Assembly: GCA_024280995.1 (NCBI GenBank) | Contig: JAMXLM010000033.1 | Location: forward strand, 1-64,000 | Reading direction: 5' to 3' | Source of the DNA: Candidatus Dormiibacterota bacterium | GTDB lineage: Bacteria; Chloroflexota; Dormibacteria; Dormibacterales; Dormibacteraceae | DNA length: 64,000 bases | In this document: positions 17,529-25,520 of the stretch, piece after piece | How positions within the stretch are numbered: position 1 is the first letter of the stretch | Layout: each line of letters starts with the position of its first letter | Notes under the pieces: generated by a model | What the model was told of the DNA's origin: nothing | The model's input: the letters and a program-made list of their open reading frames with translations, nothing else | Database searches by the model: none | Translations under genes and position numbers: made by a program

Positions 17529-18938
17529 CTGAGCCAGCTCGAGACCCTCGAAGCGCAACCGGGGGAGAGCAGCGAGCCAGTCGCTGCCGTCGTTTCCGGT
17601 CGCCCCGGATGGCTGACCGTCGGTCACGGGTTCCGGATTCGCAACGCCGCGGTCTACGTCGTCTCGAACGGCCTGCAGCGAGGCGCGACCGTCATCGTCG
17701 CGCCGATCCTGCTGGCCAAGCTATCGGTCGCCGAGTACGGCATCTACGCGCTGCTGCTCACGATCTACACGCTCGGGCCGGCGATGCTCTCGCTCGGCCT
17801 CTATGGCGCGACCGCGAGGTTCTACTTCGACACCAAGGAGACCTCGCAGCGGAACCACATCATGGGCTCCCTCGTCACCGCACACGCCGGCACGGTCGTC
17901 ATCGTCACCGGCGTCATCGACCTGGTCGCCGGCGCGACCGTCCCGTCGATCGCCGGCATTCCTTATATCTATTTCCGGCTGATCCTGTGGGCGGCCGCGG
18001 CCTCGGCGCTGTACGAGGGCTCGGCGGCCTACTGGCGGGCGGCCGAGCGTCCCTTCTATGTCGCGATCGCCGGCATCGCGTCCGTGGTCGCCACCACGGG
18101 GGCGATGACGATCCTCCTGTTCGCCACGCACCTCGGCCTGAAGGGCGTCCTGGTCGGGCTCGGCGCCGGACAGGGCGCGGTGTCGTTGACGATGCTGGTG
18201 CTCGTCCTGCGCGAGACGGGCGTGGGCTGGAGCTCGACGCTCCTGAAGGCCGCCCTGGCGTTCAGCCTTCCCTTGATCCCGCACTTCGTCTCCGGGTGGC
18301 TGTTGCGCGCGTCCGACCGCTGGATCCTCGACATCTCTCACAGCAGCACCGAGGTCGGCGCTTACTTCCTCGCGCTTCAGTTCGCCTCGCTGATCTCTCT
18401 GGTCATGTTCTCCACCAACGACGCCATCGCCCCACGGCTCCTCGCGCGTTATCGCGACGGCGGGGCGGCGGCCGCCCAGGCTTTCCACGCCCGAATCTTT
18501 CCGCTCTATCTGCTGACGGCCGCGGCTCTCGCGGCCGGGACGATCGTCGTCGGGCCGTTCGTCGTCTACATCGCGTCCCATGGCAAGATCACCCACGTCT
18601 CCATCCCGATGTCACTGCTTGCCTGCGGGTTCGTCGCTTCGACGCTGTACGTCCCATTCGCCAACGCCTTCTTCGCCCTGAAGACCACGCAGCGTCTGTT
18701 CCTCTTGACGATGTCGGCCGCCGCCTTGAGCGTCGGCCTCAACCTGCTCCTCATCCCGCGCTTCGGTCCCACCGGAGCCGCCACCTCCCTCCTGCTCGCC
18801 TACTCCGTCCTGCTGAGCCTGGTCATGTTCTTCGCGAACCGCGGCCTCGGCCTGCGCACGTTCATACCGCTGATCGCGGCCGCCGGCGCCGTGCTGGCCG
18901 CACTGACGTGGTCGGCGCAGGCGTGGATCTACAGATGA
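17529..18938 (+). CDS. Polysaccharide flippase (Wzx/MOP superfamily), start codon unusual
   Basis: The frame is open from 17481 to 18938, but the first ATG/GTG/TTG is ATG 17784, which would delete the first transmembrane helix and the conserved start region (RIRNAAVYVVSNGLQRG). CTG 17529 inside CTGA is my preferred start, giving 469 residues, normal for the family. About 12 hydrophobic segments are visible, with the oligosaccharide-flippase pattern in EYGIYALLLTIYTLGP and LPLIPHFVSGWLLRASDRW. It should export a lipid-linked repeat unit across the membrane. It ends with an ATGA overlap into the next gene. An eight-codon frame (GTG 17506 to TGA 17532) bridges LegC and this gene and could couple translation. 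Confidence 0.8.
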   Translation: MSQLETLEAQPGESSEPVAAVVSGRPGWLTVGHGFRIRNAAVYVVSNGLQRGATVIVAPILLAKLSVAEYGIYALLLTIYTLGPAMLSLGLYGATARFYFDTKETSQRNHIMGSLVTAHAGTVVIVTGVIDLVAGATVPSIAGIPYIYFRLILWAAAASALYEGSAAYWRAAERPFYVAIAGIASVVATTGAMTILLFATHLGLKGVLVGLGAGQGAVSLTMLVLVLRETGVGWSSTLLKAALAFSLPLIPHFVSGWLLRASDRWILDISHSSTEVGAYFLALQFASLISLVMFSTNDAIAPRLLARYRDGGAAAAQAFHARIFPLYLLTAAALAAGTIVVGPFVVYIASHGKITHVSIPMSLLACGFVASTLYVPFANAFFALKTTQRLFLLTMSAAALSVGLNLLLIPRFGPTGAATSLLLAYSVLLSLVMFFANRGLGLRTFIPLIAAAGAVLAALTWSAQAWIYR

Positions 18939-20788
18939 GGCTCATCGCGGCCCGGCTCGAGGAAGAGGCGCGGCGTCATCCCGAACCCGGCGACCGAGTG
19001 CTCTGGCTCGGTCCGCAGCCTGTGCCCGAGTCGGTTGCGCCGCGCGCCGTCCCGCTCCCGCCAGACCCCCCGGTGATCGAGGGCTGGCTGGCCGTTCGCC
19101 GTCTTGGGGACGAGTCGATCGGCGGAACGACGGTCAAGGACCTGTTCGCGTACCAGGGCGTGTCCCTGTGGTGGTTCCTGCACTACTGGATCGTGTACGG
19201 ACACGGCTTCACGGGCTGGGACGAGCGATACCGGACGCTCGTGCGAGTGCTCGCAGGCATCGCCGCGAAACCGTCGGAGCTCGTCCTGGTCAGCGATCGC
19301 GCGGAGGACGACGTCGTCGCGCGAACGGTGGCCGCCGCGCACGGGATCCCATACCGGTGGGCGGCTCCGATCACGACTCGCGTGCGCGGGCGCCTTTTCC
19401 TGCGCTGGGGAGCGGAGGTCCTTTTCCGGCTCCGGCTCTTGAAGCTGGTCTTGCGAGGGTTTCTCGCCAGGCGGATGCAGCGAAACAGCCTCGCCGGCCG
19501 GGGCGCCGTCGACATCGTGTTCAACTCCTCATCGTCGACCTGGGACCTGCGGCGCGCGACCGACCGCGTGCTCGGGCCTGTCATCGAGGAGGCCGAGAAG
19601 CGCGGTCTGACGGTCGTGGGACTTCATCTCGACCACCGGAGGAACCTCGGCCTGGACAGCCTGCGCAGGCTCGATCGCCGGATCGTTGCGTGGGAGTCGC
19701 TCGTCACCCCGGCACTCGCGATTCGCGCGGTCATCGAGGGGCGCCGCATCGCCAAAAGGTTCGGCGGGAAGCTGCCCGGGGAGGTTCTCGGGATCTCGGC
19801 GGCCAGCCTGCTCAGCGACCGGCTGCCGGTGCTTTTCGGCGCGCGGCTCGCGGACTCCATCCTCGCGATCGAGACGTGTCGCGAGGCGTTCGTCCGCTTG
19901 CGGCCGAAGTGCGTCTACATCGTCGACGCATACGACCTCTGGGGACGTGCGCTCGTGGTCGCGGCCCGGCAGCAAGGCATCCGCTCTGTCGAGGTGCAGC
20001 ACGGAATCATCGGAGAGAGCCACGACGGCTACCTCCACCTCCCGGGCGAGGTCGATCCGAACCTCGATCAGAAGACCCCGTTCTCGCAGATCCCCGACGC
20101 GGTCGCGGTTCACGGCCAGGCCGCGAAGGACGCGCTGGTCGTCCACGGCCACTACCCTCCCCGGGTGATCGAGGTCACCGGCTCGCCCCAGGTCGAAGCC
20201 ATCCGGAACCGCAACGAGAACCGCCAGCTGGCCCGCGCGAGCATCGGGTTGGACCAGACGGCGACTTACGCCCTCTTCTTCAGCGCCCCGTACCACGTCT
20301 TTCCCGTCGACGAGACCCACCTCCGCGCATTCATCGCCTGCTGCAAGGAGATTCCCGCGATCAAGCCCATCCTCCGGCCGCACCCGGCGGAGTACTCGCA
20401 AGCACGGTTCGTGAACGCGGCCGTCGAGGCCGGCATCGACGCACCGGTGCTCACGGTCGCCGACCCGTTCGAGCTGATCGTCGCGGCTGACATCGTGCTG
20501 TCCTACAACTCGACTACGGCGCTCGACGCGATGGTCCTCGGCCGGCCCGTGATCCACATCAACATGTCAGGCACACCGGACATGTTTCCGTTCGTCGAAG
20601 AAGGTCACGCGGTGCCGGTGACCACGCAGGCAGAGCTTGCCGCAGCGCTCGAGATGCTCACGGATCCCGCGATGCGCGCCGACGTGGCCCGGCGCGAGGA
20701 GCCGTATGCCGGCCACTACTACGCACGCACCTTCGACCCCCCCGCGAGAATTCTCGCCGTCGGTTTGTCTACCTTGGTCCCAACATGA
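18935..20788 (+). CDS. Large surface-glycan biosynthesis protein, GT-B-like; candidate nonulosonic acid transferase
   Basis: 617 residues, ATG 18935. I do not recognise a precise family. The N-terminal half (1-290) has a linker rich in basic helices; the C-terminal half has GT-B-like features: HGIIGESHDGYLHLPG, VTGSPQVEAIRNR, ILRPHPAEYS, and VADPFELIVAADIVLSYNST followed by LDAMVLGRPVI. The His, Pro-His-Pro and Ser-Asn-Ser elements resemble CDP-glycerol and capsule polysialyl/KDO transferases. Position directly after the flippase in the nonulosonic acid operon makes a CMP-sugar-using transferase plausible. No membrane segment is obvious, so it is probably cytoplasmic or peripheral. Confidence 0.65.
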   Translation: MRLIAARLEEEARRHPEPGDRVLWLGPQPVPESVAPRAVPLPPDPPVIEGWLAVRRLGDESIGGTTVKDLFAYQGVSLWWFLHYWIVYGHGFTGWDERYRTLVRVLAGIAAKPSELVLVSDRAEDDVVARTVAAAHGIPYRWAAPITTRVRGRLFLRWGAEVLFRLRLLKLVLRGFLARRMQRNSLAGRGAVDIVFNSSSSTWDLRRATDRVLGPVIEEAEKRGLTVVGLHLDHRRNLGLDSLRRLDRRIVAWESLVTPALAIRAVIEGRRIAKRFGGKLPGEVLGISAASLLSDRLPVLFGARLADSILAIETCREAFVRLRPKCVYIVDAYDLWGRALVVAARQQGIRSVEVQHGIIGESHDGYLHLPGEVDPNLDQKTPFSQIPDAVAVHGQAAKDALVVHGHYPPRVIEVTGSPQVEAIRNRNENRQLARASIGLDQTATYALFFSAPYHVFPVDETHLRAFIACCKEIPAIKPILRPHPAEYSQARFVNAAVEAGIDAPVLTVADPFELIVAADIVLSYNSTTALDAMVLGRPVIHINMSGTPDMFPFVEEGHAVPVTTQAELAAALEMLTDPAMRADVARREEPYAGHYYARTFDPPARILAVGLSTLVPT

Positions 20789-22065
20789 TCAGGCTCACGG
20801 TCCGGCAGTGGCTGCTCGTCGCGCTCGGCGCGGGAATGGCGCTTCCATTCAGCGTCGCCGCCCCTGCGTCGCGCACCGGCACTGTGCCGCTCGACCTGAT
20901 CATCTGGGTGCCCGTTGCGTTTGCCCTGATCGCAATGGGCGATCGCGACTGGCAGGGTCTATGGCGCAACAACATCGCGCGGTTGCTGCTCGCGTTCCTG
21001 GTGGTCAACGCGGTGAGCGTCCCCGTTGGAGTCTTCGTCTACCACACGGTCGACGGCGTCCGGTCGTTCCTTTACATGATCGCCATCGTCGCCAACCTCG
21101 GCGTCGGTTTCCTGGTGCTCCGCAAGCTCGAGGACTTCCGCATCGTGTCGCAGGCCTTCGTCGCGTCGATCGGCATCGTCTCGGTGTTCCTCGACGTCTA
21201 TCTGCTCCAGTCGGGCATCCTCTCGCGGGTCCACAGCTTTCACAACAGCGACGTCATCGGCGCGGTGGTCTACGGCTGGCCCAACGGGTTCTCCATCCTT
21301 CCGGTGGTCGCGTTGGTTCTCTGCATCTACCTCTTCCAGACCGCCGCCACCACCGCCGCGAGGCGCATCAACCTCGGTCTCGGAGCCGCCCTCGCCCTTT
21401 GCCTGCTGCTCACCTTTTCGAAGACCGGATGGGTGGCGATGGCGGTTGCGCTCTGGCTGATGTCGCTGCGCTACTGGAGCTGGCGCGATCAGCTATACGT
21501 CGTTGCCGCCCTGGTCGCGGTCGGGATCGTCCTCCTGTTCGTGACCAACGACAGCTTCCGGACACAGGTGTTCACCGTCGAGACCGTAGGAGAGCGTTTC
21601 TCTCTCATCGGCTACATCTTTCGCCTCGTGAATCCCCTGGTCTTCATCGTCGGGAGCGGTTCGCAGAGCCTGGAGACGCTTCTGGCCAAATCCAACGGGT
21701 TCCTGGTTCCGACGGTGCCACTCGCGAGCCTGAGCGCCCACAACGAATACATGAACGTGCTCATCAAGGGCGGCGTGGTCAGCCTGGTCCTGTTCCTGGC
21801 GGCGCTCGGGGTCGCGATGCTGCAGACGCGGCGGATCGCGCTGACCGCCGGCGGCTTGGCCGGCCAGTTCTTCCACACCTGGTACGCCGCCGCGTGGGCG
21901 GTGATCGTGTCGATGCTGGTGGGCGAGGAGATGCACTACTGGCCGGTGGCGGCGATCTTCTGGCTGATCATCGGCGGGAGCGCGCACTTCGTGCCGAAAC
22001 CCCAGCCGGTCGAGGCTCAAGAAAGGACTCGCGCGACCGCCCGAACCACCTCACCAGTTGGCTGA
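20785..22065 (+). CDS. Polytopic membrane protein, O-antigen polymerase/ligase (Wzy/WaaL) type
   Basis: 426 residues, ATG in an ATGA overlap with the preceding gene. At least ten hydrophobic segments, and a large periplasmic-type loop around residues 255-320 (GERFSLIGYIFRLVN, GSGSQSLETLL, AHNEYMNVLIKGG). The pattern LTFSKTGWVAMAVALW followed by the loop with a conserved His-Asn-x-Tyr is typical of the Wzy_C superfamily. It differs clearly from the two genes that follow, which resemble each other. Role: polymerisation or ligation of the exported glycan on the outer face of the membrane. Confidence 0.75.
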   Translation: MIRLTVRQWLLVALGAGMALPFSVAAPASRTGTVPLDLIIWVPVAFALIAMGDRDWQGLWRNNIARLLLAFLVVNAVSVPVGVFVYHTVDGVRSFLYMIAIVANLGVGFLVLRKLEDFRIVSQAFVASIGIVSVFLDVYLLQSGILSRVHSFHNSDVIGAVVYGWPNGFSILPVVALVLCIYLFQTAATTAARRINLGLGAALALCLLLTFSKTGWVAMAVALWLMSLRYWSWRDQLYVVAALVAVGIVLLFVTNDSFRTQVFTVETVGERFSLIGYIFRLVNPLVFIVGSGSQSLETLLAKSNGFLVPTVPLASLSAHNEYMNVLIKGGVVSLVLFLAALGVAMLQTRRIALTAGGLAGQFFHTWYAAAWAVIVSMLVGEEMHYWPVAAIFWLIIGGSAHFVPKPQPVEAQERTRATARTTSPVG

Positions 22066-23287
22066 CGGCCCGCGGCCGTTCCTGGTCGCGACCCGCGCCG
22101 GCCTGGTCGCGATCGCCGCCGTGATGCCGCTCTACGTGGTCCGCTTCCGTTTCGGCCCGCTCCCCACCACGCTGCTCGAGATCCTGATCCTCCTGACCAT
22201 CGCGGCCTACCTGGTCGCCGTCGTCACACGGCAGGCTCCGCCACCGCGTCGCACGCCCTTCGAGATCCCGATCGCGCTCTTTCTCGTCGCCGGCGTGATC
22301 GGCATCTTTGTCGCGCCCGACCACCGCGCCGCGCTCGGCATCTTTCGCGCCTACCTGGTCGAGCCGATCGCGCTGTTCTACGTCGCGACCGCCGCGCTGG
22401 ATCTCGGTCGGTGGATAAACGCGCTCCTCATCTCCGGCGGCGCCGGCGCCCTGGTTTTCGCGCTCATCGAGATCGACACAGTGCTGACCTCGTTTGAGAG
22501 CGGCACCCTGAACATCGCCCACGCGGCCGCCGCCCTCGGCATCAACCCGAACTCGGTCGCGATCTTCATCGAGCCGCTGATCGGCATCGGCACTGCGTTC
22601 TTCGTATTCGTTCCGGGCGTGCACCGCTTCTTCACCGGCCCACTGCTGGTCGTTCTCGTCGCCGCGGCGGTGGCGTCCTTTTCCCGGGGCGCGCTGCTGG
22701 CGCTTGGCGTGCTGATCGCGATGGTGCTGGTGACGGTGCCGCGGGTCGCGCCGCGAGTCGCGATCGGGACGGCGGCGGTGCTCGGCGCGGCCACCATGTG
22801 GCTCGTGACGCCCGTAAGGCTTCGCCTCATCTATCTGTTCGCGGACCCGACCGGGTCGATCTACACGAGGGAGCACGTGTGGAGCGAGTCGTTGAAGATG
22901 CTGCGCGACCGCCCCATCTTCGGCGCCGGCATAAGCGGCTACCAGACGGTGATGGCGCCCTACCGGAAGGCGGATCCGTACAACGTCCCCGAGCCGTACG
23001 CCCACAACATCTTCTTGAGCACGTGGAGCGAGCTCGGGCTCCTCGGGCTCCTCGCTTTCGTCTGGATCCTCGGCGTGCTGATCATCCAGCCCTGGCGCGC
23101 TCTCAAGCGCGCCGTCGGCATCCAGGTCCCGCTTCTCTGGGGCACGTCGGCGGCGTTCGCGATGATCACGGCCCATGGCATCGTCGACACGCCGTACTGG
23201 AAGAACGACCTCAGCACCGAGTTCTGGTTGATCGCGGCAATGCAGATGGTGGCGCTTCGGGCGGCACAGGCCGTGGCTTCGAGGTGA
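22058..23287 (+). CDS. O-antigen polymerase/ligase family protein, paralogue 1 of a tandem pair
   Basis: 409 residues, TTG 22058 overlapping the previous stop by 8 bases. Multi-span protein with Wzy_C features: ASFSRGALLALGVLI in a helix, then the outer loop with SLKMLRDRPIFGAGISGYQ and AHNIFLSTWSELGLLG. N-terminal block APDHRAALGIFRAYLVE. The next gene shares the same order of motifs throughout, so the two look like products of a tandem duplication. Substrate unknown. Confidence 0.78.
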   Translation: MADGPRPFLVATRAGLVAIAAVMPLYVVRFRFGPLPTTLLEILILLTIAAYLVAVVTRQAPPPRRTPFEIPIALFLVAGVIGIFVAPDHRAALGIFRAYLVEPIALFYVATAALDLGRWINALLISGGAGALVFALIEIDTVLTSFESGTLNIAHAAAALGINPNSVAIFIEPLIGIGTAFFVFVPGVHRFFTGPLLVVLVAAAVASFSRGALLALGVLIAMVLVTVPRVAPRVAIGTAAVLGAATMWLVTPVRLRLIYLFADPTGSIYTREHVWSESLKMLRDRPIFGAGISGYQTVMAPYRKADPYNVPEPYAHNIFLSTWSELGLLGLLAFVWILGVLIIQPWRALKRAVGIQVPLLWGTSAAFAMITAHGIVDTPYWKNDLSTEFWLIAAMQMVALRAAQAVASR

Positions 23288-24531
23288 GCGCCGGCATTCG
23301 TCAGCCCAGGTTCATCGCGGTCTGGGCGCTGGCGGTGACCTCCGCAAGCCTCCCCCTCTACATCCTGCGCTGGCGCGTCGGTCCGGTCCCCACCACGCTG
23401 CTCGAGGTGATGATCCTCGTCACCGCTGCTCTGTGGCTGGTGACGCTGCGCGCGGAAAGGCGATGGCCCGACTGGCGCACCCCCTACACGATCCCGATCG
23501 CGCTGCTGCTGATCGCCGGGATCATCGGGATCGCCGTCGCGCCCGACCATCGAGCCGCGCTCGGCATCTACCGCGCCTACTTCGTCGAAGCGATCCTGAT
23601 GTTCTACATCGCGATCGACCTGCTCCGGACTCGCGACGAGCTCCGAGTCTTCCTGCTGGTCGTCGCGGCCGGAAGCACGGTGATGGCGGTCGGGCAGATC
23701 GTGTCGTTCTTGTGGGCCCTGTCTCACCACACGCTCCAGTTGGGCGACGCCCCGTCGTTCCTCAACACGAGCGCCAACGCGGACGCGATGTATCTCGAAC
23801 CCCCGCTCGCCTTCGCCCTTGCCTTCGCCTTGTGGCCGTCGCAGCCGCGCGAGCGATGGATCGCGGGCGGAGTTCTGGTCCTGGTCCTCGTGGCGATCGT
23901 GATGACGCTGTCGCGAGCGTCCTACCTGGCGATGGCCGTGCTCGCCATCTGGGTGGTGCTGAGCCAGCGGTCAGCCGCCTGGCGTCTGCGATCGGTGGCG
24001 GTGCTCGCGGTGCTGCTGCTGATCGTGCTCGAGATACCGTTGATCAGGCTGCGGTTGCTGTACATCGCCGCCTCGGCGCTGAACCGGGAGAACCTTTATG
24101 GCGAGACGCTCCGCATGCTCTCGCAGCGTCCTCTCGTCGGCGCGGGCATCAGCGGCTTCGCGACGCGGATCGCGCCCTTCCGTCCACCGGATCTTCCGGT
24201 GCACATCTACCCGCACGACATCTGGCTCACGACGTGGAGCGAGCTCGGGCTGCTCGGCCTCATCGCCTTTGCGGTGATCTTCTTCGGCCTCCTGTGGCGG
24301 GGCCTGCGCGCGATGTCGAGCGTCGAGGACATCTACCGCCCGCTGCTGTGGGGCGCCGTCGGCGCCCTCCTCCTGTACACCGTGCACGGCCTGTTCGACT
24401 CGCCGTACTGGAAGAACGACCTCAGCGTCGAGTTCTGGTTGCTGGCCGCCCTCCAGGTGGTTGCGATTCGCCACGCCACTGCGCCTCGAGCTCAGGCCGA
24501 GCGATCACCCTCGCCTCCGCCGCGGACGTGA
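23284..24531 (+). CDS. O-antigen polymerase/ligase family protein, paralogue 2 of a tandem pair
   Basis: 415 residues, GTG 23284 in a GTGA overlap. It parallels the preceding gene: LPLYILRWRVGPVPTTLLEV, APDHRAALGIYRAYFVE, VMTLSRASYLAMAVLA, GAGISGFATRI, HDIWLTTWSELGLLG and FDSPYWKNDLS all have counterparts there. The 3' end runs 110 bases into the convergent oxidoreductase gene, an unusually long antisense overlap. Likely role as for its paralogue; divergence between them may reflect different acceptors. Confidence 0.78.
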   Translation: MSAGIRQPRFIAVWALAVTSASLPLYILRWRVGPVPTTLLEVMILVTAALWLVTLRAERRWPDWRTPYTIPIALLLIAGIIGIAVAPDHRAALGIYRAYFVEAILMFYIAIDLLRTRDELRVFLLVVAAGSTVMAVGQIVSFLWALSHHTLQLGDAPSFLNTSANADAMYLEPPLAFALAFALWPSQPRERWIAGGVLVLVLVAIVMTLSRASYLAMAVLAIWVVLSQRSAAWRLRSVAVLAVLLLIVLEIPLIRLRLLYIAASALNRENLYGETLRMLSQRPLVGAGISGFATRIAPFRPPDLPVHIYPHDIWLTTWSELGLLGLIAFAVIFFGLLWRGLRAMSSVEDIYRPLLWGAVGALLLYTVHGLFDSPYWKNDLSVEFWLLAALQVVAIRHATAPRAQAERSPSPPPRT

Positions 24532-25462
24532 CCAGCGCGAGCGCGAGATGAAGGGCGCGTAGCCCGGCCTCGCCGTCGACCTCGATCGGCGCCTCGCCGC
24601 GGATCGCGGCGACGAACGCCTCGAGCTCGAGCTTCAAGGGCTCGGCCTTGGTGATCGGGAGCGCCAGCGATTCGCCCTCGATCACGGCCTCCGCCTTGAT
24701 GTCGGCGTTCTTGAATGAGGTCAGCTCCTGGGTCAGGAAGTTGCACACGAGCATGCCCTTGTCCCCGAGCACGCTCATCTCCCGGATCTTGGTCGGCGTC
24801 AGCCAGTTGACCTGGAGCACGCCGAGCATCTCCGTCTGAAATTTGAGCAGGGCGTTGAGGATGTCCTCGTGCTCGGTGTGGATGCGCTGCTCGGTCTCGG
24901 CGTAAAGGCGCTCCACCTCTGAGCCCGCGAGCTTGTACATGACGTCGAGGTCGTGCGTCGCGAGGTCGATGACGACGCCGACGTCGCGGATGCGCGCGGG
25001 AAAAGGTCCCTGCCGCCGTGCGTGGATCTGGAAGATGCGCCCCACTTCGCCGGCCGCGACCCGCCGGACCAGCTCGCGCACCGCGGGGTTGAACCGTTCG
25101 ACGTGGCCCACCGCGAGAACGAGGTGGCGGTCGTGCGCGGTCTGCACGAGGTGGCGGCCCTCGTCCAGAGTGGGCGCGATCGGTTTCTCGACCAGGACGT
25201 GCAGGCCGCGGCCCAGGGCGGCAAGCCCCGCGGCGACGTGGAATCGCGTCGGCACGGCGACGACGGCGGCATCGAGCTTCTCCTTGTCGAGCATGTCGTC
25301 CCACGACGAGTAGCCCGCGACTCCGTGCTTCGCGATCGCGGATGCGACGGCGACCTGCGACTGGTCGCAGACCGCGACCAGCTCCACGCCTTCGAGGTCG
25401 CTCAGCAGGCGGAGGTGGTTGCGGCCCATGGCGCCGAGCCCGATGAGGGCGACGCGCGTCAC
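24422..25462 (-). CDS. Gfo/Idh/MocA oxidoreductase, WlbA/WbpB-like
   Basis: 346 residues, GTG start. N-terminal Rossmann domain ALIGLGAMGRNHLRLL; the EKP motif is in LVEKPIAPTLDEG with the catalytic Lys, and the second-domain block GHVERFNPAVRELV and DLATHDLDVMYKL carries the usual His and Asp. WlbA/WbpB oxidise C3 of UDP-GlcNAcA using 2-oxoglutarate-linked NAD recycling. Here the gene is last in a minus-strand operon with a DegT-type aminotransferase and a UDP-GlcNAc 2-epimerase, the set that makes UDP-2,3-diacetamido-dideoxy uronic acids. The C-terminal ~36 residues are antisense to the membrane protein gene ending at 24531. Confidence 0.85.
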   Translation of the reverse strand: MTRVALIGLGAMGRNHLRLLSDLEGVELVAVCDQSQVAVASAIAKHGVAGYSSWDDMLDKEKLDAAVVAVPTRFHVAAGLAALGRGLHVLVEKPIAPTLDEGRHLVQTAHDRHLVLAVGHVERFNPAVRELVRRVAAGEVGRIFQIHARRQGPFPARIRDVGVVIDLATHDLDVMYKLAGSEVERLYAETEQRIHTEHEDILNALLKFQTEMLGVLQVNWLTPTKIREMSVLGDKGMLVCNFLTQELTSFKNADIKAEAVIEGESLALPITKAEPLKLELEAFVAAIRGEAPIEVDGEAGLRALHLALALVTSAAEARVIARPELEAQWRGESQPPGGRPATRTRR

Positions 25463-25472
25463 CCCCTTATGT

Positions 25473-25520
25473 GAGGGGCCCCCGCGAAATCACGCCGAAG
25501 GCTCCGATTTCGTGGGGATT
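25473..25520. repeat. Palindromic repeat element, copy 1
   Basis: Arms 25480-25491 and 25506-25517 pair over 12 positions (one G.U pair). The loop contains a further GCC-GAA-GGC stem. A second copy is at 44521-44572 with an inverted but still pairing middle base pair (GGC-GAA-GCC). This copy covers the last codons of the aminotransferase (PTKSEPSA) and its stop, and sits 10 bases from the start of the downstream oxidoreductase. GGGGCCCC precedes the left arm in both copies. Confidence 0.85.

Noticed and set aside
17609-18934. Extension of the 617-residue transferase upstream to 17609
   Set aside because: The upstream part is the wrong frame of the flippase gene; ATG 18935 forms a normal ATGA junction.
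21968-23176. 402-codon minus-strand open frame
   Set aside because: Antisense to a Wzy-type membrane protein; extremely charged shadow translation.
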